This document shows, one piece after another, positions 6,686-14,801 of a stretch of 44,146 nucleotides of DNA. The DNA comes from an uncultured Verrucomicrobiae bacterium (GTDB lineage: Bacteria; Verrucomicrobiota; Verrucomicrobiia; Verrucomicrobiales; Akkermansiaceae), in contig CALGOH010000138.1 of the NCBI GenBank assembly GCA_937957985.1, positions 1-44,146 on the forward strand. The letters run 5' to 3'. A program made the position numbers and the translations under genes. The notes beneath the pieces are model-generated. The model had not been told where the DNA came from, searched no databases, and saw nothing but the letters and a program-made list of their open reading frames with translations. Position 1 is the stretch's first letter; the number at the start of each line of letters is the position of its first letter.

Positions 6686-9160
6686 TCATGGCCGGTACCA
6701 CAACGATTGCCAGTAGCGCTCGTCGAGTTCGTACGGGTCGGGTCGGGCATCCGGCGCGAGGTCGGCCGGGAGGATGCCGAAGCGCTTCATCTCCCGCAAA
6801 TACGCGGAGCGCGGCCGGAAGTCGGGCATGTCGAAACGGGTGATCGCCTCGAGCCTGTCCCGACCCGCGGCCACCATCGCCAGCAGGGTGCGGTAGTCGG
6901 GGTCGGAGCGGTCGGTGAACACCGGCGGGTCACCCTCGGCCCGGACGCAAAGACCGAAGCCACCGGCCTCGCACGACAGCGGGGCGAGCAGCAGCAGGGA
7001 TTTCTCCGGGCGGCTGAGGTTGAAAACGAGGTGGCGGCTGGTGGCATGGACCGCGTTCGGGATGCCGGGCATCCAGAAGGACACATTCCGTTCGTCGGAC
7101 AGCGACCGCGGGATGGGCGGCGGATCGTTGGCGCGGGTGTGGCAGGTCTGGCAGCGGCGGTCGATGACCTCGGCCCCCTTCCTAGTTGTGGGCCAGTCGT
7201 GGTCGGTCTCGACCTGCTGGTTCTCCTCGTAGCCGCCGATCATCCCGGTGCCGAGGGCGGCGTAGGTGCCGGGGTAGGTGGCGGCGGCCTCGATCCACAG
7301 ACGCAGCTTCTTCCTCTCCAGCGGGGTGACGACGACGTCGTGATGGGAGCCGTCGAGGTAGTCGAACAGCCTGCTGGCCGACGAGCCCAAAGTACGAGGG
7401 GCATAGTTGCTTTTGGCACGGTTCCGCCCGTCGGAGAAAAGCCCCTCGATGGTGAGCGTGAAATAGCTGTGGCTGAACATCGGCCCGCGGTCGCCGCTGA
7501 GGACCAGCCCGCCGTCGAAGGGACCGCCGCGCGGGGTGGCGTCGTAGCCGTGGCAGTCGACGCAGGCGCGGTCGAGGATCGGTTGGATGTCGCGCGGGAA
7601 ATCGAAGACCTCCGGGACGTCGCGTTCCGGGGTGATCCGGCTGGGCGGGCGCCCGAGGGCCTGCAGGGGGCGACCAGGCAGGATGGTGCGGGTGCGCTGC
7701 TCGTGGCAGCCGACGCAGCTTGTGACCTCGCCGGGCTGGACGGTGAGAAAGCTCTGCATCCGTTTCACCGCGAAGTCGTTCTCGTCCAGCGCGACGAGGA
7801 ACAGGCTGCGGCGGGCGGGGAGCTCGAAGTAGGCGGAGCCGTCCGGCTCGACCGGCACGGTGCCGAGGACGCGCTCGAGGGTGAAGGATCCGCCGTAGGA
7901 CAGCGGGTCCATGCCGCCGGTGTAGTTGATCGGCTTGGGCAGCGACTCGAGCACCAGCAGCTTGCGGATCTCGCCGGGTTCGACGCCCTCCATTTTGCGG
8001 CCCTCGAGGATGTCGGCGAGGATCAGCTTGCCGGTGGCCTTGGTGCGGTCGATGCGTGGCGGGATGACTTCCTCCCGCGGGCGCGGCAGGACCGGCCGGG
8101 GCTCGTGGAGCTGGAAACCGGCACCGCGCTCCTCCTCGGAAAGGATGTGCAGCCTTTCGGTCGCGCCGTCTCCATCCATGGCCAGCAGCTCGGGCCCGCG
8201 GGCGACGAGAAAGGCACCGGAGGCGAGCGCCCAGGGGTCGCGGAACTCGCTGTCGTCCGCCACCACGCGCGCGGCCGCCGGATCGTCGGGACCGCGGTGG
8301 GGATGCAGGGTGACCACCTTGCCCGCATGTTCGTTCTTCCCGTGTCCCGGCGAGAAGATGGACACGACCTCGCCGTCGCCGCCGGGGACCGGCTTGGCGT
8401 CGATCATGACCACGCCGGGATTCTGGTTGCCGAAGAAGGCCATCGCGTTGGTGCCGTCGGGATTCATCGTCCACAGGTGGTGGTAGTGGACCTGCGAACG
8501 GTCGATGTACTCCCAGCGTTGATGGAGGATGCGGCCGTCGGGCAGCGGCCACGGGGTGTTGTCGTGTTCGAGGTTGGCCGAGATCGGCTCGATGTTTGAG
8601 CCGTCGGAATCGCAGCGGTGAAGCGTGGCGACCTGGGTGAGCCAGCAGTTGACCCAGCGCTTGCAGCGGCTCGAGACGAACACGAGGGAATCGTCGGGCA
8701 GGATGCATGGCTCGATGTCGTCCCACGGCCCGTCGGTGAGCTGGCGGAGCCCGGAGCCATCCAGCGCGCACTCGTAGAGGTGGAAGTGGGGATCTGTGTC
8801 CCTGCGCCACGAAAAGACGATGCGGGTGGCGTCGTGGCCAAGCACCGGGTCACGGATGCCGCCGCGGGGGTCGTCGATGAGGGTGGTCACCGAGCCGCCG
8901 GCGAGGTCGAGCTTGCACAGGCGTCCGCCCGGGACATGGGCGACGCGCTCCTCGTCGGGACCGTAGTATCCGAAATTGGCGTACCAGTGGGGGTCCGAGC
9001 CCGGCTTGCGCATGGCGAAGACGATCTCCCTCAGCTCGGGCGCATGGGCCAGGAGCTGCTGGCGGGGAGTCGTTGTGGCGGAAGCCCCGGCGGCACCGGT
9101 CACCAGCAGGATGGATGCACCGATGGGGATCCAACGGCCTCCTCTCGACTTCGCCTTCAC
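6686..9160 (-). CDS. HzsA-like PD40 beta-propeller with three CxxCH heme motifs
   Basis: The 824-aa product starts with a signal-like segment (WIPIGASILLVTGAAGASA), so it is exported. Residues about 40-350 are a WD40-like PD40/TolB-type propeller with motifs such as DIEPCILPDDSLVFVSSR. Residues about 365-480 (IPPRIDRTKATGKLILADIL and following) match the HZS_alpha type middle domain known from hydrazine synthase subunit alpha. Three c-type heme sites follow: CVGCH (482-486), CVDCH (533-537) and CQTCH (670-674). Related proteins are common in Planctomycetes and Verrucomicrobia without the other Hzs subunits, so hydrazine synthesis should not be assumed; electron transfer or an unknown periplasmic redox reaction is more likely. 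GTG 9160 is the best start because no ATG precedes the signal segment. The frame stays open upstream across the next gene, which is chance. Confidence 0.85.
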   Translation of the reverse strand: MKAKSRGGRWIPIGASILLVTGAAGASATTTPRQQLLAHAPELREIVFAMRKPGSDPHWYANFGYYGPDEERVAHVPGGRLCKLDLAGGSVTTLIDDPRGGIRDPVLGHDATRIVFSWRRDTDPHFHLYECALDGSGLRQLTDGPWDDIEPCILPDDSLVFVSSRCKRWVNCWLTQVATLHRCDSDGSNIEPISANLEHDNTPWPLPDGRILHQRWEYIDRSQVHYHHLWTMNPDGTNAMAFFGNQNPGVVMIDAKPVPGGDGEVVSIFSPGHGKNEHAGKVVTLHPHRGPDDPAAARVVADDSEFRDPWALASGAFLVARGPELLAMDGDGATERLHILSEEERGAGFQLHEPRPVLPRPREEVIPPRIDRTKATGKLILADILEGRKMEGVEPGEIRKLLVLESLPKPINYTGGMDPLSYGGSFTLERVLGTVPVEPDGSAYFELPARRSLFLVALDENDFAVKRMQSFLTVQPGEVTSCVGCHEQRTRTILPGRPLQALGRPPSRITPERDVPEVFDFPRDIQPILDRACVDCHGYDATPRGGPFDGGLVLSGDRGPMFSHSYFTLTIEGLFSDGRNRAKSNYAPRTLGSSASRLFDYLDGSHHDVVVTPLERKKLRLWIEAAATYPGTYAALGTGMIGGYEENQQVETDHDWPTTRKGAEVIDRRCQTCHTRANDPPPIPRSLSDERNVSFWMPGIPNAVHATSRHLVFNLSRPEKSLLLLAPLSCEAGGFGLCVRAEGDPPVFTDRSDPDYRTLLAMVAAGRDRLEAITRFDMPDFRPRSAYLREMKRFGILPADLAPDARPDPYELDERYWQSLWYRP

Positions 9161-9225
9161 ACCACGGATGCTTACGCGTGGCGGACGGGCTTCATTTCGA
9201 GAAGACCGGGGTTGCACCCGGGGTG

Positions 9226-10338
9226 CTACTCTTTCCCGGTCAGCTTGCGGATCAGCTCGATCTCGGCCTTGCGGAAGGGCGTGCCGTCGGGACGCAGCAC
9301 GTCGTGGTGCCAGACCTCCGGCTCGGCGGTGAACTTCTTCCGCCACGACGACCACGGGTACTGGGTCTGGATCTTGCCGGCGACGAAGCCCCAGTTGTAG
9401 GCGGCGATCCGGTTCTCCTTGAAATAAGGTAGGTGGGTTTCGAAAAGGCTGCCGTTCCCGCGGGCGATGTACTCCGTGCATAGTAGCGGACGGCCGAAGG
9501 GCTTGAGCGAGCCGACCCGCTCCGCGGTGCGTGTCAGGGAGTCGTAGCTGTGGAACGAGATCACGTCGGAGTTCTCCCGCATGAAGACGTTCACCGCCGT
9601 CGCATTCGGGCCGGTCCACTCCCGCGCCCACAGGCCCGCCGTCAGCGGCTGCGACGGATTCACGTCGCGCGCCCACGAGAACATCTTCTTCAGCAACATC
9701 AGGCCGAGCCCTTCCTTCTCCTCGGTGCTCATGGCGTCGCCGGCGCCGTCGTTCCCCGGCTCGTTGTAGAGGTCCCACACGACCACCCGCGGGTCGTCCT
9801 TGAAGCGGCCGATCACGCCGCGGAAGTAGGGTTCCAGCGAGTCGTGCTTCTTCGGATCGCGCAGCACCTCGATGTGAGGCGACTGGACCCAGCCGGAGTT
9901 GTGGACGTGCGGCACCGGATCGGGCTGCTTGCCGAGCTGCGGGTGCGGATTCCACACGGCGTCGCACAGCACCAGCATCGTGCCGATCCCGTGCTTGTCG
10001 GCGATGGTGAGAAACCGGTCGATGCGCCCGAGAAAGGCCTCGCCGTCCTGTTCCCAGACGAGGTCGTGGAGGTAGACGCGCGCCGAGTTCATCCCGATGC
10101 CGGCGGCCCAGCCGAGTTCGCGGTCGATCGTCCCGGGGTCGAAGGTCTCCGCCTGCCACATCTCGAGCTGGTTGATCGCGGTGGATGGGGTGAAATTGCA
10201 GCCCACGAACCACGGCTGCGTCTTGTACCACTCGTTGGCCCTTTCCTCGGACCACCGGCCGGGGAGCGTGACATCCGCTGCCGCGGCGACGGAGACGGAA
10301 ACGGCGAGAAGGGCGGCTGGGAGCGTGGGGAAGCGCAT
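9226..10338 (-). CDS. Secreted clan GH-A (GH5-like) glycoside hydrolase
   Basis: The 370-aa product has an N-terminal signal peptide (MRFPTLPAALLAVSVSVAAA). The TIM-barrel markers of clan GH-A are visible: WFVGCNFTPSTAIN at the start, DLYNEPG with the acid/base Glu193 after strand 4, HSYD near 263-266 and LLCTEY with the nucleophile Glu289 after strand 7. It should hydrolyse a beta-linked polysaccharide or oligosaccharide outside the cytoplasm; the exact substrate is not readable, and the nearby GH120-like gene makes a xylan- or mannan-type glycan plausible. The gene ends 66 bases before the HzsA-like start, so the two may be co-transcribed. It is divergent from the beta-xylosidase gene. Confidence 0.85.
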   Translation of the reverse strand: MRFPTLPAALLAVSVSVAAAADVTLPGRWSEERANEWYKTQPWFVGCNFTPSTAINQLEMWQAETFDPGTIDRELGWAAGIGMNSARVYLHDLVWEQDGEAFLGRIDRFLTIADKHGIGTMLVLCDAVWNPHPQLGKQPDPVPHVHNSGWVQSPHIEVLRDPKKHDSLEPYFRGVIGRFKDDPRVVVWDLYNEPGNDGAGDAMSTEEKEGLGLMLLKKMFSWARDVNPSQPLTAGLWAREWTGPNATAVNVFMRENSDVISFHSYDSLTRTAERVGSLKPFGRPLLCTEYIARGNGSLFETHLPYFKENRIAAYNWGFVAGKIQTQYPWSSWRKKFTAEPEVWHHDVLRPDGTPFRKAEIELIRKLTGKE

Positions 10339-10442
10339 GGGAGTCGGGAGGTTTGCAACGGAAGCTACGCCGGAGGGGATGGGATTTGTCATTCGCAGAC
10401 GCAGGGAAAAGATTCACGGTCGGATTGGCGTATGGTGGGACG

Positions 10443-12260
10443 ATGAAAAGTGGCTGGATTCCCCGGCTATTGGTCGGGATGTTGTTTGGGGCCGGCGTGC
10501 TGGAAGGGCGCGAGTTTCATGTGGCGATGGATGGCGATGACGCCGGAAGCGGCACCATGTCGGAACCACTGCGGACGATCCAGGCGGCGGCGGAGCGGGC
10601 GCGGGCGGGGGATGTGGTCACGGTTCACGGCGGCACCTACCGGGAGCGGATCGATCCACCCCGGGGCGGCGAGTCGGACACGAAGCGCATCACCTATCAG
10701 GCGGCGGCGGGGGAAACGGTCGCGATCAAGGGCTCCGAGGTCGTGAAGGGATGGGAGAAGCTGGAGCATGACACCTGGTCCGTCACACTGCCGGACGCCT
10801 TTTTCGGAGACTTCAATCCCTACGCCGACGAGATCCGCGGCGACTGGTTCAAGCCGAAGGGGCGGAAGCACCATACCGGGGCGGTCTACCTCGACGGCCA
10901 CTGGCTGGTCGAGGCGGCCACGTTGGATGCGGTCCTCGCACCGGCCGGCGACCAGCCTCTGTGGTTCGCCCGCGTGACCGGCGGGAGGACGACGATCTGG
11001 GCGCAGCTTCCGGAAGCCGATCCGAACCGGGAGGGGATCGAGATCAACGTGCGGCAGGCCGTCTTCTACCCGAGCGAGCCCGGCCGGAACTTCATCACCG
11101 TGCGCGGCTTCACCCTCGAGCACGCGGCGACCAACTGGGCGCCGCCGACCGCCGAGCAGGTCGGCCTGATCGGCACGCATTGGAGCAAGGGCTGGGTCAT
11201 CGAGGACAACACGATCCGCTACTCGGTGTGCACCGGCGTCACGCTCGGCAAGCACGGCGACGAGTTCGACAACACCTCGGCGAACTCCGCCGAAGGTTAC
11301 GTCGAGACGATCAAGCGCGGACTCGCCGCCGGCTGGTCGCGGGAAAACATCGGCCACCACGTGGTGCGGAACAACCGCATCTCCCACTGCGAGCAGGCCG
11401 GCATCGTCGGCAGCCTCGGGCCCGCCTTCAGCACGGTGGAGGGGAATCACATCCACGACATCCACGTGCGCCAGCTATTCGGCGGCGCGGAGATGGCCGG
11501 CATCAAGTTCCACGGCGCGGTCGACACCGTCATCCGCCGCAACCACATCCACCGCTGCAACCGCGGCATCTGGCTCGACTGGATGACCCAGGGCACCCGG
11601 GTCACCGGCAACATCATCCACGACATCGCGCCGTCGGAAGACCTCTTCGTCGAGGTGAACCACGGCCCCTTCCTCATCGACCACAACCTGTTCCTGTCGC
11701 CCTTCTCGCTGGCCGACTGGTCGGAGGGCGGGGCCTACGCGCACAATCTTTTCGCCGGCAGGATCGTCGCCCGACCCGAGCCCGGTCGCGAGACGCCGTG
11801 GCTGGAGGAGCACGGCACCGCGATCGCCGGTCTCGCCCCGACGAAGGGCGGCGACAACCGCTTTTTCAACAACGTCTTCGTCGCCCCCGCCGGACTCGAT
11901 GCCTACGATGATTCGGCCCCGCCGAACCACATGGCGGGCAACGTCTTCCTCAAGGGCGCGAAACCGTCGAAGCACGAGCAATCGCCCACCGTCGATGCCG
12001 GTTTCGATCCGCGGGTGGCGCTTCGCGAGGTGTCAGGCGAATGGGTTCTCGACATCCGCCAGGGCTGGAAAGGTGAACCCGGCGGGCCGCTGGTCACCTC
12101 CGGGCTGCTCGGTGAAACGGCGGTGAGCCGCCAGCCCTACGTCCAGCCCGACGGCTCGCCCTATCGTCTCGACACCAATTTCTTCGGCGCGAAGTCGGGC
12201 CCGTTCCCCGGCCCCTTCGCCGGTTCGCGGAGGGATTCCGCCTGGAAGGTGTGGCCGTGA
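10443..12260 (+). CDS. GH120-like right-handed beta-helix beta-xylosidase
   Basis: The 605-aa product carries a short signal-like N terminus (IPRLLVGMLFGAGVLEG). The sequence FHVAMDGDDAGSGTMSEPLR followed by TIQAAAERARAGDVV is the DUF1565-like start of a beta-helix enzyme. WAPPTAEQVGLIGTHWSKGW and GRKHHTGAVYLDG are shared, from memory, with GH120 beta-xylosidases such as XylC. The GH120 catalytic residues are matched by Asp379 in GIWLDWMTQG (nucleophile) and Glu404 in FVEVNHGP (acid/base), at nearly the spacing known for XylC. GH141 is the main alternative family. The start is ATG 10443, with TATGGT six to twelve bases before it. It leads a run of plus-strand genes to 17703. Confidence 0.8.
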   Translation: MKSGWIPRLLVGMLFGAGVLEGREFHVAMDGDDAGSGTMSEPLRTIQAAAERARAGDVVTVHGGTYRERIDPPRGGESDTKRITYQAAAGETVAIKGSEVVKGWEKLEHDTWSVTLPDAFFGDFNPYADEIRGDWFKPKGRKHHTGAVYLDGHWLVEAATLDAVLAPAGDQPLWFARVTGGRTTIWAQLPEADPNREGIEINVRQAVFYPSEPGRNFITVRGFTLEHAATNWAPPTAEQVGLIGTHWSKGWVIEDNTIRYSVCTGVTLGKHGDEFDNTSANSAEGYVETIKRGLAAGWSRENIGHHVVRNNRISHCEQAGIVGSLGPAFSTVEGNHIHDIHVRQLFGGAEMAGIKFHGAVDTVIRRNHIHRCNRGIWLDWMTQGTRVTGNIIHDIAPSEDLFVEVNHGPFLIDHNLFLSPFSLADWSEGGAYAHNLFAGRIVARPEPGRETPWLEEHGTAIAGLAPTKGGDNRFFNNVFVAPAGLDAYDDSAPPNHMAGNVFLKGAKPSKHEQSPTVDAGFDPRVALREVSGEWVLDIRQGWKGEPGGPLVTSGLLGETAVSRQPYVQPDGSPYRLDTNFFGAKSGPFPGPFAGSRRDSAWKVWP

Positions 12261-12299
12261 GCCTCCGCGAACCGTTGAAATGATCCACAGACTCACCCC

Positions 12300-14684
12300 G
12301 TGATCCGCTCTCTGTTGTCCGCTCTTGTCTTCGTCACGAACGGTTTTGCGGATACGACGAAGCCACCGCCCGATGACTACAACGTCGTCTGGACGACACC
12401 GAGCCGGCACTCGGGCGACTCGATGCCCTGCGTCGGCGGTGACATCGGGCTGAACGTCTGGGTGGAGGGCGACGACCTCCTGTTCTACCTCGGGCGCGCC
12501 GGCTGCCGCGATGAGAACGGATCGCTGCTCAAGATGGGGCGGGTCCGCGTCGCCATCGACCCGTCGCCCTTCGGCTCCGAGGCCACCTTCCGCCAGGAGC
12601 TGAAGCTGCGCGAGGGCCGGATCGAGATCCGCGCCGACCGCCCAGGGGTCAATGCGGCGGAGATCCGCCTGTGGGTCGAGATCGACCGCCCCGTCGTCCA
12701 TGTCGAGATCGACACCGAGGTGGATTCCCACGCCGGCGCGACCTACGAGAGTTGGCGTACCAAGCGGATCGAGCTGCCGAACACCGGCAAGAACCTCCAT
12801 CGCGGTCAGTGCCTGATCAATTTCGACAACTACCCCGGCGAGGTGTTCGTCGAGCCCGACGACTTCCGCCCCGGCCCCCGCGGCATCCGCTTCTGGCACC
12901 GCATGCGCGAGGACCGCAACGTCTTCCACCGCCTCGTCCGCACGCAGGAGCTCGATCCGGTGAAGGACCGCCTGGTCGATCCGTGTCGCGACCTCACCTT
13001 CGGCGGCGAGCTGCGCGGCACCAGCGGCGAGGCCCACGTCCCCTTCGAGCAGGCGGGCGAAACCGAGGGCGAGTACGCGCTCACGCCGTTCCGCGGCTGG
13101 CGCTACCGGTCGCGGGAAAAGTCCCGCCACCATCGCGTCGAGGTCGTCACGCTGATCGACCGGACGCCGTCTCTCGACGATTGGCAGCAGGCGCTCGACC
13201 GTCGCCTTTCGGAGGTCACCCCCGAAAGCATCGAGGTGGCGCGCAAGTCCGCCGCGGCGTGGTGGGGCGACTTCTGGGCGCGCAGCCACGTCCACATCAA
13301 CCCGGGCAAGGGACCGGAGGACCCCGGCTGGCGGCTCGGTCGCAACTACGCCCTGTTCCGCTACATGCTCGCCTCCGGGCTCGGGGGCCGCGAGCCGATC
13401 ATGTTCAACGGCGGCGTCCTCACCTTCGACCCGATCCATGCCGCGGCGAAGTTCAAGGGCCCCGGCTACACCCCGGACCACCGCCAGTGGGGCGGCGCGC
13501 TCACCGCCCAGAACCAGCGCTGCATGTACTGGCCGATGCTCAAGAGCGGCGACTTCGACCTGCTCGCTCCGGGCTTCGATTTCTACCGGGACGGACTCAC
13601 CAACGCCCGCGAGCGCGTCCGCCACTACTGGGGTCACGACGGCTGCGCCTTCACCGAGCAGACCACCATCCAGTGGCTTCCGGGCGCCATGGTCTATGGC
13701 TACGCCGACCCGTCGTTCAAGGGCAGGACCTGGCGCTTCCGGCCCGACGACACCGAGACTGGCGTCGCCGTCAACGGCGCGGTCAGCCGGCTCTACGAGG
13801 GTCAGCTCGAATGGGCGTGGATGATCCTCGAGTTCCACCGTTTCACCGGCCGCGATATCGCCGGGTATCTCCCCTTCATCGAGCAGTCGGTCATCTTCTA
13901 CGACGAGCACTACCGGATGCGCGAAAAGCAACGCACCGGGAAGGAGCTCACCCCCGACGGAAAGCTCCGCATCCATCCGTCGAACACCCTCGAGGGTCAC
14001 CCCGACTCCACCAATCCGACCAGCGTGATCGCCGGCTTGCACCGGGTGCTCGGGGGTTTGCTCGAACTCACCACCGACCCCGTGAAACGAAAGCGCTGGC
14101 GCACGATGCTCGACACCCTGCCGCCCATGCCCACCGCGACGGTCGATGGACGCACCGTGCTCAGGCCGACCGTCGAACACGAGAGCTTCAGTTGGCACAT
14201 GCCCGCCATGTATCCGCTCTACCCGTACCAGATGCATTCGCTCGGAAAGCCCGGCCTCGACCTCATGCGCGACACCTTCCTCCACGGCATCGGCGAAAAG
14301 CAACGCATGGACCACCGCGCCTGGATCCAGGGCGTCGTCCACTTCGCCCGTCTCGGCATGACCGACGAGGCGCGCGAGCTGATCGTCCGCAAGTTCGACG
14401 ATGGCCCCTACCGTTTCCCCGCCTTCTGGCCGCCGGCCATCGACCACGCCCCCGACCACAACTGGGGCGGCATGGCGATGATCGGACTGCAGGAGATGCT
14501 GATGCAGACCGGCGACGACCGCATCCTGCTGCTGCCCGCGTGGCCCGACGATTGGGATGTGAATTTCAAGCTCCACGCCCCCGGCGAGACCGTGGTCGAA
14601 GGAAAGGTCATGGACGGCAAGGTCGGTCACCTCGAGGTCACCCCGGCGATCCGTCGCGACGACGTGGTCGTGTGGGAAAAGTGA
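12300..14684 (+). CDS. DUF5703 glycosidase-like protein (GH95-like fold)
   Basis: The 794-aa product starts at GTG 12300 with a signal peptide (IRSLLSALVFVTNGFA). DDYNVVWTTPSRHSGDSMPC and GGDIGLNVWVEGDDLLFYLG are the DUF5703 N-terminal beta-sandwich. Behind it lies an alpha/alpha-barrel-type region with motifs such as MFNGGVLTFD, WGHDGCAFTEQTTIQWLPGA and HPSNTLEGH, as in large glycan-active enzymes related to GH95. The end, LLPAWPDDWDVNFKLHAPG, is the usual C-terminal beta-domain of that superfamily. It probably removes side sugars from polysaccharide outside the cytoplasm; no substrate is established for DUF5703. The spacing of 39 bases to the beta-xylosidase suggests one operon. Confidence 0.8.
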   Translation: MIRSLLSALVFVTNGFADTTKPPPDDYNVVWTTPSRHSGDSMPCVGGDIGLNVWVEGDDLLFYLGRAGCRDENGSLLKMGRVRVAIDPSPFGSEATFRQELKLREGRIEIRADRPGVNAAEIRLWVEIDRPVVHVEIDTEVDSHAGATYESWRTKRIELPNTGKNLHRGQCLINFDNYPGEVFVEPDDFRPGPRGIRFWHRMREDRNVFHRLVRTQELDPVKDRLVDPCRDLTFGGELRGTSGEAHVPFEQAGETEGEYALTPFRGWRYRSREKSRHHRVEVVTLIDRTPSLDDWQQALDRRLSEVTPESIEVARKSAAAWWGDFWARSHVHINPGKGPEDPGWRLGRNYALFRYMLASGLGGREPIMFNGGVLTFDPIHAAAKFKGPGYTPDHRQWGGALTAQNQRCMYWPMLKSGDFDLLAPGFDFYRDGLTNARERVRHYWGHDGCAFTEQTTIQWLPGAMVYGYADPSFKGRTWRFRPDDTETGVAVNGAVSRLYEGQLEWAWMILEFHRFTGRDIAGYLPFIEQSVIFYDEHYRMREKQRTGKELTPDGKLRIHPSNTLEGHPDSTNPTSVIAGLHRVLGGLLELTTDPVKRKRWRTMLDTLPPMPTATVDGRTVLRPTVEHESFSWHMPAMYPLYPYQMHSLGKPGLDLMRDTFLHGIGEKQRMDHRAWIQGVVHFARLGMTDEARELIVRKFDDGPYRFPAFWPPAIDHAPDHNWGGMAMIGLQEMLMQTGDDRILLLPAWPDDWDVNFKLHAPGETVVEGKVMDGKVGHLEVTPAIRRDDVVVWEK

Positions 14685-14801
14685 CGCTGCCGGGTCTTCG
14701 GCCTCGGTGAGGGGTCCGGCGTGGAATCCGGGACAGGTCCGGGCGGGAGTTTTCGTATGGGTTTTTGTTCGATCTCATCGATTCTTTTCACGACTTCACC
14801 C

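Noticed and set aside
6686..10417. A single 1243-codon minus-strand open frame
   Set aside because: The HzsA-like gene frame stays open across the GH-A gene, but the upstream part is Arg/Pro-rich shadow sequence and the GH-A gene in another frame has clear catalytic motifs.
12033..14630. An 865-codon open frame antisense to the DUF5703 gene
   Set aside because: Low-complexity composition typical of antisense frames in GC-rich codons; the sense frame has conserved motifs.
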